From positions 1 to 64,000 of the forward strand of contig BJGJ01000002.1 of assembly GCA_014190435.1 (NCBI GenBank): a stretch of DNA of 64,000 nt, in the 5' to 3' direction. The stretch is from Methylocystaceae bacterium (GTDB lineage Bacteria > Pseudomonadota > Alphaproteobacteria > Rhizobiales > Beijerinckiaceae). The translations under genes were made by a program, and so were the position numbers. Shown one piece after another: positions 47,185 through 55,641 of this stretch. Position 1 is the first letter of the stretch. Each line of letters starts with the position of its first letter. The notes beneath the pieces are model-generated. The model did no database searches, was not told where the DNA came from, and saw nothing but the letters and a program-made list of their open reading frames with translations.

Positions 47185-47838
47185 TCAAGCGCTGATTTCA
47201 TTTAGTAGGCGGGCGATAGACTCTCTAAGGGCGCCAATCCCTTCGCCGCTTTGTGAAGAGGTAAAAATTATTTCGGGATAGGCCGCAGGCCGCTTTGCCA
47301 ATGCTATCATTGTCGCTTCAACAACGCGATTGCGGTCGATAGTCGTGAGCTCATCGTATTTTGTGAGAATGACTTGGTAGGAAACGGCCGATTGATCAAG
47401 GAGATCGAGCATTTCCTCATCGGGCGGCTTAACCCCCCGCCGTCCGTCGATGAGCACATATACCCGGGCAAGTTCGGCGCGGCCACGCAAATAGTCTCGC
47501 ATCAGCTTAGACCAGTTGGCGATTTTTTCTTTGCCAACTGCTGCATATCCATAGCCGGGCATATCGACGAGTCTTATACGCTCATCGCCGGTATTTTTGC
47601 TTAGTGAGAAGAAATTAAGTTGTTGTGTTCGACCTGGCGTGTTCGAGACGCGCGCAAGAGATTTGCGATTTGTCAGAGCATTAAGCAAGGATGATTTACC
47701 GACATTCGAGCGACCTGCGAAGGCGATCTCAGGAGCGCCAGGAGATGGCAAATCATTTGATGAGGCGCTTGCGAAAAAAAAGTCGCAAGGGCCTGCAAAC
47801 AAAAGACGTCCTTCTTCGAGAAAATTGCTTTCGGTCAT
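47185..47838 (-). CDS. engB: Ribosome biogenesis GTPase EngB (YsxC/YihA)
   Basis: This is a 217-residue TrmE-Era-type GTPase for large-subunit assembly. G1 is AFAGRSNVGKSSLLN, G2 is around NTPGRTQQLNFF, G3 is DMPGYG, G4 is TKYDEL and G5 is TSSQSGEG. It lies between yidC (37-bp gap) and argB, the usual arrangement in the order. Confidence 0.97.
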   Translation of the reverse strand: MTESNFLEEGRLLFAGPCDFFFASASSNDLPSPGAPEIAFAGRSNVGKSSLLNALTNRKSLARVSNTPGRTQQLNFFSLSKNTGDERIRLVDMPGYGYAAVGKEKIANWSKLMRDYLRGRAELARVYVLIDGRRGVKPPDEEMLDLLDQSAVSYQVILTKYDELTTIDRNRVVEATMIALAKRPAAYPEIIFTSSQSGEGIGALRESIARLLNEISA

Positions 47839-47875
47839 TTTTGTAGGACGGCAAACTGTCTCGCCGTCACTTCAG

Positions 47876-49648
47876 CTAGGCGCGTTGGAAGGTTTTACGC
47901 AAATTATCCCACAATTCAAATTTTACGCCAGCGCGCGTCATAATGATGCCCTGTTGAGTGATCGATAAGAGATTGTTCCAAGTCCAGTAGATAACGAGAC
48001 CTGAAGCAAAGCCCCCCATCGTAAAGGTGAACATAAGCGGCATATAATTGAACATCACTTTCTGCATTTCATCTGCAGGTTCAGGGTTCATTTTCATTTG
48101 CAGCCACATTGAAAAGCCCATGAGGACGGGCCAGACGCCAAGCATCAAATAGGGGCCGAAGAAAGCGACATGCGTGGGATCAAAAGGAAGTAAGCCAAAC
48201 AAATTAAAAACATTGGTCGGGTCGGGCGCCGAGAGGTCTTTGATCCAGCCAAAGAACGGCGCGTGGCGCATTTCAATGGTCACTACAAGGACTTTATACA
48301 GCGAGAAGAAAACAGGTATCTGCAAAAGGACCGGTAAGCAGCCGCTGGCAGGATTAACCTTTTCTCTTTTAAAGAGCTCCATCTGTTCCATGTTGAATTT
48401 ATGTTTATCGTCACCGTATTTTTCTTTGAGCTCTTTAATTTTTGGTTGAATAGCTTTCATTTTAGCGATGGATTTGTAGCTTTTGTTGGCAAGCGGAAGA
48501 AACGCGAGCTTAACAACAACTGTGACAGCGAGGATGGCGAAGCCAAAATTTCCTAGCAGACGATAAAGAAAGTCAATCAAACGAAACATTGGACGGGTAA
48601 TAAAATAGAACCATCCCCAATCGATAAGCAGATCAAAGCGCTTTAAGCCAGGATTGTTTTTGTAGGCGTCGAGCGTATCAACTTCTTTTGCTCCGGCAAA
48701 GACATGCGTTGTTGTTGCGGTTGCGGAGTCGGGCGCAAGTGTTTTAGGCGTGCTGACGGTATCTGCTTGGTAAATTTTTGTTGCGCCGCCCATCGATATA
48801 TACCGCGCTTCAATTGGCGCATTTTGATCAGGTGCAACAACAGCGCCCCAATATTTATCTGTAAATCCAACCCAGCCGCCGACGCCTTTAAAAGATTTTG
48901 TCGCCGCGGGCTCCTTTTCAATTTTATCATAGGTAAGCTCTTCCCCTCCGTCACCGATGACGCCGACAAAGCCTTCGTGCAAAGCGGCGTAGCCGGCTGA
49001 AGGGGGATGGCCAATTCGGGTAACGCGAGAGAAGGAATAAAGGGTGATGGGCTGAGACGACTTATTTTCTACGCTATCAATAATACTAAAGAGATATTCA
49101 TCATCTACTGAAATGACGCGTCTGAACAAAAGCCCCTGACCATTATCCCACGTAAGCGTAACAGGATGAGTTGAGGTTAGTTTATCAGAATCTGCAATCC
49201 AAAGCGTTTCTGTCGTCGGTAAGTTTGGCGCATTTTCAGTTGCCGCGCTGAGATAGCCAAGTTCTGCATAATAAGGATCTGGGCCGGCTTCAGGTGATAA
49301 TAAGGTGATGATTGGACTCGAAGGATCGACAGTCTGCCGATAGGCCTTCAATGAGACATCATCGAGACGTCCGCCCTTTAGCGCAATAGATCCAGATAAA
49401 GACTTCGTATCGATGTTAACGCGAGGACTAAGCGCCAGGGCCGCTTCGCGGGTTTGCGCCGTCGGCTTTACAAGCGCGGCAGGCGTATCGGGCGCTCCCA
49501 ACTTAACTGTTTTGGCGACGCGCTCCTGCTCAGCAAGCGTTCTCTTCTGTCGCTCCATTTCTGGAAAAGCGTAAAAGTAATCCCACAATCCGATGAAAAC
49601 CATCGACACTGCAGCGGCAAACAGCATGTTTCTTGTATTCTCTTTCAT
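47876..49648 (-). CDS. yidC: Membrane protein insertase YidC
   Basis: This is a 590-residue YidC/Oxa1 of the long proteobacterial type. It has the N-terminal helix [18 protein letters not shown], a large periplasmic beta-domain (about 80-340) and the C-terminal insertase core with five helices ([85 protein letters not shown]). It is translationally coupled to rnpA: its ATG overlaps the rnpA stop as ATGA. Confidence 0.98.
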   Translation of the reverse strand: MKENTRNMLFAAAVSMVFIGLWDYFYAFPEMERQKRTLAEQERVAKTVKLGAPDTPAALVKPTAQTREAALALSPRVNIDTKSLSGSIALKGGRLDDVSLKAYRQTVDPSSPIITLLSPEAGPDPYYAELGYLSAATENAPNLPTTETLWIADSDKLTSTHPVTLTWDNGQGLLFRRVISVDDEYLFSIIDSVENKSSQPITLYSFSRVTRIGHPPSAGYAALHEGFVGVIGDGGEELTYDKIEKEPAATKSFKGVGGWVGFTDKYWGAVVAPDQNAPIEARYISMGGATKIYQADTVSTPKTLAPDSATATTTHVFAGAKEVDTLDAYKNNPGLKRFDLLIDWGWFYFITRPMFRLIDFLYRLLGNFGFAILAVTVVVKLAFLPLANKSYKSIAKMKAIQPKIKELKEKYGDDKHKFNMEQMELFKREKVNPASGCLPVLLQIPVFFSLYKVLVVTIEMRHAPFFGWIKDLSAPDPTNVFNLFGLLPFDPTHVAFFGPYLMLGVWPVLMGFSMWLQMKMNPEPADEMQKVMFNYMPLMFTFTMGGFASGLVIYWTWNNLLSITQQGIIMTRAGVKFELWDNLRKTFQRA

Positions 49649-50091
49649 CGCGCCGACTGTCCATCTTTGTGTTTGCGGGGTTCCCGAGATCCCTTGCGGC
49701 TCTTGAGCCGCGTGAAACTCTCGGTCATGTGAAATATCAAATCAGCAAAAGAGGCGGTGAGGGCCTCGCGCCGAGCAATGATTACGTAGTCCTGTCCGGG
49801 CAGCGCGCCAAGGCGCCCCCCAGCACGGAGCGCTTCTTTTAATCTGCGCCGAATGCGATTGCGGCCAACCGCTCCTGAGACTTTCTTCGTGACTGTAATG
49901 CCGAAACGGGGAGAGATTTTGGGAGGTGGGACAGAGGCGTCGGGCGTTTGCGGAACAGCTTGAACAGAAAAAACAGGCGCATTGAACCTTAGTCCAAGTT
50001 TTGACGCGCGAATAAAATCTCGCCTATGGCGAAGCCGTTCGGGCTTGCCGTTTGGATGGATTTGTTTGGCAGGGGCGTCCGTCGTCATCGT
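49645..50091 (-). CDS. rnpA: Ribonuclease P protein component
   Basis: This is about 148 residues from ATG 50091. The frame continues upstream into rpmH, so the longer start is rejected; GTG 50109 is an alternative. The RnpA core is [50 protein letters not shown] (the RNR helix that binds P RNA) and [12 protein letters not shown] Pro-rich insert (about 66-77) and a basic tail ([15 protein letters not shown]) are present. It lies between rpmH (35-bp gap) and yidC (overlap). Confidence 0.95.
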   Translation of the reverse strand, partial: TMTTDAPAKQIHPNGKPERLRHRRDFIRASKLGLRFNAPVFSVQAVPQTPDASVPPPKISPRFGITVTKKVSGAVGRNRIRRRLKEALRAGGRLGALPGQDYVIIARREALTASFADLIFHMTESFTRLKSRKGSREPRKHKDGQSAR

Positions 50092-50125
50092 GCCGTCCGC
50101 CGTCGTCACCGCTAGATTTGATGCG

Positions 50126-50260
50126 TTAGGCTGAGAGACGTTTACGACCGCGCGCGCGGCGGGCGGCAATGATCTTGCGCCCACCGACCGTCGCCATACG
50201 AGAGCGAAAGCCGTGTCGACGCTTGCGCACGATTTTGCTGGGTTGATAAGTCCGTTTCAC
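50126..50260 (-). CDS. rpmH: Ribosomal protein L34
   Basis: This is a 44-residue L34: [19 protein letters not shown] then [24 protein letters not shown], fully matching the family. The start is GTG at 50260 with GGAGAAG eight bases upstream; an ATG start is usual for this gene. It heads the leftward operon rpmH-rnpA-yidC-engB-argB-HAD-dapD-DUF805-dapE. Confidence 0.97.
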   Translation of the reverse strand: MKRTYQPSKIVRKRRHGFRSRMATVGGRKIIAARRARGRKRLSA

Positions 50261-50875
50261 CGATCTTCTCCGCAGGCGGCGAGCCGCCTCATCCGTTATT
50301 GCGTCTCGGGGACTTCCCTGAGAAGCTATTGATTTAAAATGCTTTTCTCTTACGTTACCCGGAACGCTCGAAAAGCGCCTGTTAGTCGGTCGCTAGGAAA
50401 ATGACACCGAATTTACGCCGCCTCGATCTAAGGCGTCAAAATCCTTATTGACGACATCTGCAAAATAAATGTCGCCGCCCCTCTCGGAGCGACGCTGCGG
50501 GAGGCATATAGGAGAAAGCCTTCGCGCAAGTCAATGTCAAAGCCTTTTGGGGCGCCGGCCGTCTAAACAGAGCTTTGCTGATTTTAAAGAATTTTTTCGC
50601 AATATTTTCTTCCGTCATTAACATCAAAACGGGTAAACAGATAATAAGTCGTGATTCGCCCTTTGCAGTTGCGCAGTTTTCCTTCGTAGCGTTTCGAGTC
50701 CTGCGCCCCTTCGGTTCAACCGCCTTGGGGCGGTGAGGCTTTATTAACCATTTTCGCTTACTTTTTGTTGTGAGTTTAGCACAGGTCGCGGGACCGGAGA
50801 GGCCGAGCAAGGATCGATGCAGCCGCGTGCGCGGGGCTTTCAATCATTGCGAACGGAGCTTGGTGGAGAACCAAT
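50261..50875. promoter_or_regulatory. Divergent promoter region of rpmH and ctrA
   Basis: This is 615 bases without a credible gene; a 132-codon minus-strand frame inside it has no family features. The ctrA-proximal part holds two GANTC sites for the cell-cycle DNA methyltransferase CcrM (GATTC 50653-50657, GAGTC 50696-50700). It also has a hairpin accgcc/ggcggt (50719-50734) and a CtrA-type half site TTAACCAT (50744-50751). GGAGA precedes the ctrA ATG. This matches the known methylation and self-control logic of ctrA promoters, but no full TTAA-N7-TTAA site is seen. Confidence 0.55.
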
Positions 50876-51577
50876 ATGCGCGTTTTATTGATTGAGGATG
50901 ACAGCGCAACTGCTCAAAGCATCGAGCTCATGCTCAATTCCGAGAATTTTAACGTCTACACGACGGATCTCGGAGAGGAAGGCGTCGATTTAGGTAAATT
51001 ATACGATTACGACATCATTCTCTTGGATTTAAATTTACCAGATATGTCTGGCTATGAAGTATTGCGTCATTTACGCGTCGCTAAGGTTAAAACGCCTATC
51101 CTTATTCTTTCAGGCATGGCTGGGATCGAAGATAAGGTGAAGGGTCTTGGCTTTGGCGCCGACGATTATCTCACTAAGCCTTTCCACAAGGATGAACTCG
51201 TCGCGCGGATCCAGGCCATCGTTCGGCGTTCTAAAGGGCATGCGCAATCAGTAATCGCTACGGGCGAATTGATAGTTAATCTTGATCAAAAAACTGTTGA
51301 GGTGAGCGGCGCGCGTGTTCATTTAACAGGTAAAGAATATCAAATGCTCGAACTTCTCTCTTTGCGCAAAGGCACGACTTTGACCAAAGAAATGTTTCTA
51401 AATCATCTCTATGGTGGTATGGATGAGCCTGAATTAAAGATCATTGATGTTTTCATCTGCAAGCTTCGCAAAAAGCTCGCAAATGCGAGTGAAGGTCGAA
51501 ATTATATTGAAACCGTTTGGGGCCGAGGCTATGTGCTGAGGGAACCGAGTGAAGCAGATGAGCGGATCACAGCTTAA
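50876..51577 (+). CDS. ctrA: Cell-cycle response regulator CtrA
   Basis: This is a 233-residue OmpR-family regulator, a close match to CtrA. The receiver domain (1-120) has the acidic pocket EDD (8-10), phospho-acceptor Asp51 in [13 protein letters not shown], and the Lys in [27 protein letters not shown]. The DNA-binding winged helix (about 130-225) has [52 protein letters not shown]. CtrA controls cell division, methylation and envelope genes in alphaproteobacteria and is phosphorylated by CckA through ChpT. The C-terminus (ADERITA) ends in Ala, fitting regulated ClpXP proteolysis in relatives. chpT is convergent just downstream. Confidence 0.97.
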   Translation: MRVLLIEDDSATAQSIELMLNSENFNVYTTDLGEEGVDLGKLYDYDIILLDLNLPDMSGYEVLRHLRVAKVKTPILILSGMAGIEDKVKGLGFGADDYLTKPFHKDELVARIQAIVRRSKGHAQSVIATGELIVNLDQKTVEVSGARVHLTGKEYQMLELLSLRKGTTLTKEMFLNHLYGGMDEPELKIIDVFICKLRKKLANASEGRNYIETVWGRGYVLREPSEADERITA

Positions 51578-51641
51578 GTTTTGCGCTAAAGCATAAACGC
51601 AGCAGCATTAGCTTCTTTAATATTCTAGGCGCGATAAATAA

Positions 51642-51670
51642 GCCCTAACAGCGCAGCCGTTAGGGCATTA
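51642..51670. terminator. Shared hairpin terminator between ctrA and chpT
   Basis: The perfect 8-bp arms gccctaac (51642-51649) and gttagggc (51659-51666) are flanked by A/T-rich sequence on both sides (aataa before, attatttta after). It sits midway between the two convergent stops, so it can end both transcripts. Confidence 0.75.
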
Positions 51671-51686
51671 TTTTAGAAAACTTTAA

Positions 51687-52403
51687 TTAAGCGACCGCGC
51701 TTTGCATTGGCGCGCTCTCGTTGGAAATCTCATCACTAAGGAGATGAATATTTCCTGGCGCTGCAACTGGGCGCGCTTCAAAAATAACAAGTTCGTTTTC
51801 ACTCGCGACGCTGAGCTCTAATCCACAAGCCTTGGCTATAAGGCCGGTATAATAGGCCTGGATGGCTCTAGCATCGATGGTGCCTTCGTCCGTATCGCCT
51901 GACAGAAGCATTGAGACATTAGCGGCGAGTCGCGCATTAACGCCTTTTGCTTCGACTTTAAATCCGATTTTTTCGCCTTCTCCAACTGACGTTACTGAAA
52001 TGACGCCTCCGCGGGGAATCGCGGTGTCAGCGAGTACGCATAAATTCAGTAATACTTTTACTTTATTTTTTGACATGAGCGCCCGGGGTACGCCCCAATT
52101 AAGTTGCGTGCGGTCGTCAGCAAGAAATTGGCGGGTCACCAATTCAGCGTCGCCGGTATCGATTGACGCTCCTTTCGATCCAGCAGCGCCAAACGCTAAT
52201 CGACAAAATTGTAGTCGTGAGGAAGCTTCATTGGCGCTCGATTTGATGAGCGCTAGCGCATGGCCGCGCATTTCTGGATCTTTTTCTTCTTCCAATACCT
52301 CAAGGCCATTTACGATCGCGCCCACAGGAGAAATGACATCATGGCAGACGCGGGAGGAAAGAAGCGCTGCAAGGTCGAGCGGATCAAGGTTGAATTGGGT
52401 CAT
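51687..52403 (-). CDS. chpT: Histidine phosphotransferase ChpT
   Basis: This is a 238-residue protein of the ChpT family. The phospho-accepting His21 lies in LAALLSSRVCHDVISPVGAIVNGLEVL at the start of a DHp-like helical hairpin. The rest is a degenerate HATPase-like domain lacking ATP motifs (VLLNLCVLADTAIPRGGVISV). ChpT passes phosphate from CckA to CtrA and CpdR. The convergent position next to ctrA places two members of one phosphorelay together. CckA is not in the window. Confidence 0.95.
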   Translation of the reverse strand: MTQFNLDPLDLAALLSSRVCHDVISPVGAIVNGLEVLEEEKDPEMRGHALALIKSSANEASSRLQFCRLAFGAAGSKGASIDTGDAELVTRQFLADDRTQLNWGVPRALMSKNKVKVLLNLCVLADTAIPRGGVISVTSVGEGEKIGFKVEAKGVNARLAANVSMLLSGDTDEGTIDARAIQAYYTGLIAKACGLELSVASENELVIFEARPVAAPGNIHLLSDEISNESAPMQSAVA

Positions 52404-52649
52404 TGAATTTTTCCAAATATCGGCGCGCGCAAAGGCGCATTAGTGAAATTGAGAAACGCGGTTTCGACATTACGCACAAATCCTTAAACTTTATGCGCGA
52501 ATCACACAAAACTGACAGCTTGAAGAGTAGTCGTGAGTCAAAAGTTTGCAAAGCTTGTAAAACTTGCGCCTAAACAACTGATGAAGACCTAAAGAATAAT
52601 CGACCTGGGAGCGCGCTGCTTGCTTAACGCCGATCAAGAAAGAGACGCT

Positions 52650-53450
52650 ATGGCTGTTCGTTTTGCTCAGCTTGCCGCAGCAGCGGGACAAATCGCCTTA
52701 GACCTCCTGTCTCGGTCTGAGATTATTTCTCGTGAGAAGATTGATCGATCTCCCGTAACAGAGGCGGATGAGCGCATCGAGGCGTTTCTGATTAATGAAC
52801 TGGCTAGGCTGCTGCCTGGGGTCCCTGTCATTGCTGAGGAGGCAATGTCTAGAGGCGAGGCGGTGGGGACGGGCGATGCTTTTCTCCTAATTGACCCGAT
52901 AGACGGCACCAGAGAGTTTGTTGCAAAAAGTAGCGAATTTACAATCAATATCGCGCTCATCGAGCAGAAGCGTCCCATCACCGGGGTAATTTTCGCCCCG
53001 AAAAAATCACGCATATGGTTTGCGGGCGCGACAGCCTATGCTGTTGACGCCAGTGCCGGCGTCGCATTAGCGCCAGCTGATAACTGGCGTCGCTTAAGCG
53101 TTGGGTTAGAGATCCCAGAAAGGCTTCATGCGCTCGTTTCAAAGTCGCATATGGATGAAGAAACGCTCCGTTATTTATCTCAATTTAGAAATTTAGAGGT
53201 CTGCCCCCTCGGGTCCTCTTTGAAGTTTTGTCTCTTAGCGGAAGGATACGGTGATTTTTATCCGCGATTCGGCCCGACGATGGAATGGGATACGGCGGCG
53301 GGCGATGCGATTTTGCGGGCAGCTGGAGGCGTGGTCCTGGATAGTGAGGGTTCGCCATTGGTCTATGGCAAATCAGAAAAATTTTATCGTAACGGAGCGT
53401 TTGTTGCTTGGCGTAATCCTCTAATGTTCCAAACAGCAACGTTTTCTTAA
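52650..53450 (+). CDS. cysQ: 3'(2'),5'-bisphosphate nucleotidase
   Basis: This is about 266 residues from ATG 52650 (AAAGAGA upstream; a TTG 30 bases earlier is less likely). It is an inositol-monophosphatase-fold enzyme with SPVTEADERIEAFL, VIAEEAMSRGE, the metal site LIDPIDGTREFV, and GPTMEWDTAAGDAILRAAGG. CysQ hydrolyses PAP, the by-product of sulfate assimilation, to AMP. Monocistronic by appearance. It is divergent from chpT with an intergenic region of about 245 bp that I could not annotate further. Confidence 0.94.
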   Translation: MAVRFAQLAAAAGQIALDLLSRSEIISREKIDRSPVTEADERIEAFLINELARLLPGVPVIAEEAMSRGEAVGTGDAFLLIDPIDGTREFVAKSSEFTINIALIEQKRPITGVIFAPKKSRIWFAGATAYAVDASAGVALAPADNWRRLSVGLEIPERLHALVSKSHMDEETLRYLSQFRNLEVCPLGSSLKFCLLAEGYGDFYPRFGPTMEWDTAAGDAILRAAGGVVLDSEGSPLVYGKSEKFYRNGAFVAWRNPLMFQTATFS

Positions 53451-53547
53451 CAGGCTTGAGCGAGGTTGACGTATCCATGTCTCACTAGGGCATGGCGGAG
53501 TTGCGTTCGGGTATGTGCGCTCTCAGGGTGCCAGCGGAGTAGCCATA

Positions 53548-54156
53548 ATGTACTTGCCTAAGTCCAAACCTGTCTCACCCCTTCATTCGCGTCGTGAAAT
53601 ATTTAGTTTAGCTGCTGGGGCGGCATGCATGAGCCTCGCGCCTCTGACACGCGCCCTTGCGGATGTGCGTCCTGAATCTTTCACCAGTGAAGAGATTGTC
53701 GATAATGGCCATCGTTTTTTTGGCTCGGTTGCGCGCGGTCTAGCTGACGGCCTAGAAAGCGCTAATAAACGCTGGGGTAAACCGAACGCCTATATTTTGG
53801 GACAAGAAGGCGGTGCCGCTTTTGTCGGTGGGCTACGTTATGGCGAAGGCAAAATGTATACCCGCAATGCTGGACAGCGGCCCGTTTTTTGGCAAGGCCC
53901 CTCGATCGGTCTAGACGCGGGCCTTGATGGCGACCGCACGATGATGCTTGTTTATAATTTGCCAGAGGTTCAGAGCATCTATCGACGTTTTTCAGGCGTA
54001 AATGGCTCCGCTTACCTTGTCGGCGGAATGGGCTTTACGGCTCTGAACAATCAAGAGGTGATTGTTATCCCGGTGCGGGCAGGGGTTGGGGCGCGTTTGG
54101 GTCTGAACCTTGGTTACTTGAAGTTTACGCAAAACTCGACATGGAACCCCTTCTAA
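53548..54156 (+). CDS. eipA: EipA-type envelope protein (DUF1134)
   Basis: This is about 202 residues from ATG 53548 with GGAG 11 bases upstream; the frame is open 33 bases earlier. The signal has a twin-arginine look (HSRREIFSLAAGAACMSLAPLTRALA). The DUF1134 domain spans about 45-200: FTSEEIVDNGHRFFGSVARGLADGLESANKRWGKPNAYILGQEGGAAFVGGLRYGEG, FWQGPSIGLDAGLDGDRTMMLVYNLP. Brucella EipA is a small periplasmic beta-barrel needed for envelope integrity. It is monocistronic. Confidence 0.9.
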   Translation: MYLPKSKPVSPLHSRREIFSLAAGAACMSLAPLTRALADVRPESFTSEEIVDNGHRFFGSVARGLADGLESANKRWGKPNAYILGQEGGAAFVGGLRYGEGKMYTRNAGQRPVFWQGPSIGLDAGLDGDRTMMLVYNLPEVQSIYRRFSGVNGSAYLVGGMGFTALNNQEVIVIPVRAGVGARLGLNLGYLKFTQNSTWNPF

Positions 54157-54251
54157 GCGCTAAAAAAGCGTGCGCTAGAGCTGACGAAGCTTCTTCTTAG
54201 TTTTGATTTTACTTAGCAATCATGGCACTGTCGCTGCTGTATTAACATGCG

Positions 54252-54860
54252 ATGGCGCGAACGCGCCTGGGGTTTCGCGCAGTGATTGAACAAGCGATGT
54301 ATTTTGCGCTCGGCTTTTTGATTGCCGGGCTAGTCTTTCTAATGCTGTTGCCGGCCTTCTGGCGGCGTGCCATGCGCCTGTCGATGCGAAGATTGCAAAT
54401 GCTTGCCCCGATGTCGATGGATGAAGTTACGGCGGAGCGAGATCTGTTGCGCGCAGAATTTGCCGCGCGCGAGTATCGAATGGAGCAGGATATGGAGGCT
54501 TTAAAGCTCTCCAAGGCTCAAGATCTTGCGGCAGTGGGCAGACATGCGGCGCGGGTAGCGGACTCAGAGCGCTTATTACGCGAAGCAGCCGACGCGCATC
54601 GCGATATGCAAGCTCAGCTCCGCGAAGCGCAGAAAATTGCCGCTGAACGCACTGAATTACTTAATTCGACAGAATTAGCGCTGCATGAAATGACGTTACG
54701 GACTACTCAAAATTTACAACGTCAACGCCTGTCTCAGGGTCAGGAAAATGGCGCAGCTGGGTCGGCTGTTGCTGAAACAGAGGTCGCAGCTTTGCGGGAA
54801 GCAATTGTAGATTTTGGCGATCGTGTCGCGCAATTAACGCAACCAGAAGAAAAGCGGTAG
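54252..54860 (+). CDS. Membrane-anchored coiled-coil protein, unknown function
   Basis: This 202-residue protein has one N-terminal membrane helix (about 15-36, AMYFALGFLIAGLVFLMLLPAFW), the conserved-looking juxtamembrane RRAMRLSMRRLQMLAPMSMDEVTAERDLLRAEFA, and then about 120 residues of charged coiled coil. Proteins of this layout are widespread in Hyphomicrobiales but uncharacterised. The coiled coil faces the cytoplasm if the basic flank follows the positive-inside rule. It is a single gene. Confidence 0.75.
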   Translation: MARTRLGFRAVIEQAMYFALGFLIAGLVFLMLLPAFWRRAMRLSMRRLQMLAPMSMDEVTAERDLLRAEFAAREYRMEQDMEALKLSKAQDLAAVGRHAARVADSERLLREAADAHRDMQAQLREAQKIAAERTELLNSTELALHEMTLRTTQNLQRQRLSQGQENGAAGSAVAETEVAALREAIVDFGDRVAQLTQPEEKR

Positions 54861-54933
54861 GCTTTTCTTCAAGTTTTAAAAACTAAACCGCTTCGTCGTG
54901 ATGATTGCGGCGACTATTAAAGGGTAAGGCGAC

Positions 54934-55221
54934 GTGCTTTTTGTTGCAACATGCATTGATAAGCCTTCTCATGTTGATCTGCGCATGTCGACGCGGTCGG
55001 CTCATCTTGCCTTCCTAAAAAGTTTTGAAAATCAGGTGAAACTCGGAGGACCGTTACTTGGCGCGGATGGTCAAACTCCAATCGGTTCCCTACTGATTAT
55101 TGAGAGTGAAGATGAAATTTCTGCTCGCATAATGCTTGCGCAAGATCCATACGCTCAAGTCGGATTATTTGAACGCGTCGAACTCTTCCCTTGGAAGCGC
55201 GTGGTTGGAGCGGATCTCTAA
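54934..55221 (+). CDS. YciI family protein
   Basis: This is a 95-residue ferredoxin-like alpha/beta protein of the YciI family: MLFVATCIDKPSHVDLRMSTRSAHLAFL, GGPLLGADGQTPIGSLLIIE, and DPYAQVGLFERVELFPWKRV. The His-Asp pair proposed as a catalytic dyad in relatives cannot be confirmed here. Its stop overlaps the start of the EVE-domain gene (TAATG), so the two are translationally coupled. Confidence 0.9.
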   Translation: MLFVATCIDKPSHVDLRMSTRSAHLAFLKSFENQVKLGGPLLGADGQTPIGSLLIIESEDEISARIMLAQDPYAQVGLFERVELFPWKRVVGADL

Positions 55222-55640
55222 TGGCCTATTGGCTATTTAAAAGCGAACCCTCTACCTGGTCATGGGACCAGCAAATCGCTTCTGGCGCGAAGGGAACTTT
55301 TTGGAATGGGGTGCGCAATCACCTCGCTAAGAAGCATCTTATGGCGATGAAGAAAGGTGAGCGCGGTTTTTTTTATCATTCCAATGACGAGCGGGCGATT
55401 GTTGGAATCGTTGAGGTCATTAGGCCCTATTATCCAGATCATACTGATGAGTCCGGTAAGTTTGGCATGGTCGACGTCAAGGCGATTAAGCCCCTAACCC
55501 GACCGATTTCTCTTGTGGAGATTAAGGCGGAGAGGGCTTTGGCTGATATGGTTTTGGTCAATAATTCGCGGTTGTCCGTGCAGCCTGTTTTGGAAGCGGA
55601 GTGGCGTTTAATTTTAACTCTTGCAGGTATGAAGCCTTGA
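55221..55640 (+). CDS. EVE domain protein
   Basis: This is a 139-residue protein consisting of one EVE (PUA-like) domain: AYWLFKSEPSTWSWDQQIA, TFWNGVRNHLAKKHLMAMKKGERGFFYHSNDERAIVGIVEV, and SRLSVQPVLEAEWRLIL. The start is ATG 55221, overlapping the YciI stop; the frame extends upstream inside yciI and is rejected there. EVE domains bind modified bases in DNA or RNA. It is convergent with the TPR protein, with stops two bases apart. Confidence 0.93.
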   Translation: MAYWLFKSEPSTWSWDQQIASGAKGTFWNGVRNHLAKKHLMAMKKGERGFFYHSNDERAIVGIVEVIRPYYPDHTDESGKFGMVDVKAIKPLTRPISLVEIKAERALADMVLVNNSRLSVQPVLEAEWRLILTLAGMKP

Positions 55641-55641
55641 T

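Noticed and set aside
50445..50843. 132-codon minus-strand frame in the rpmH-ctrA spacer
   Set aside because: It has no family features, an erratic composition, and lies over the ctrA promoter elements; probably a chance frame.
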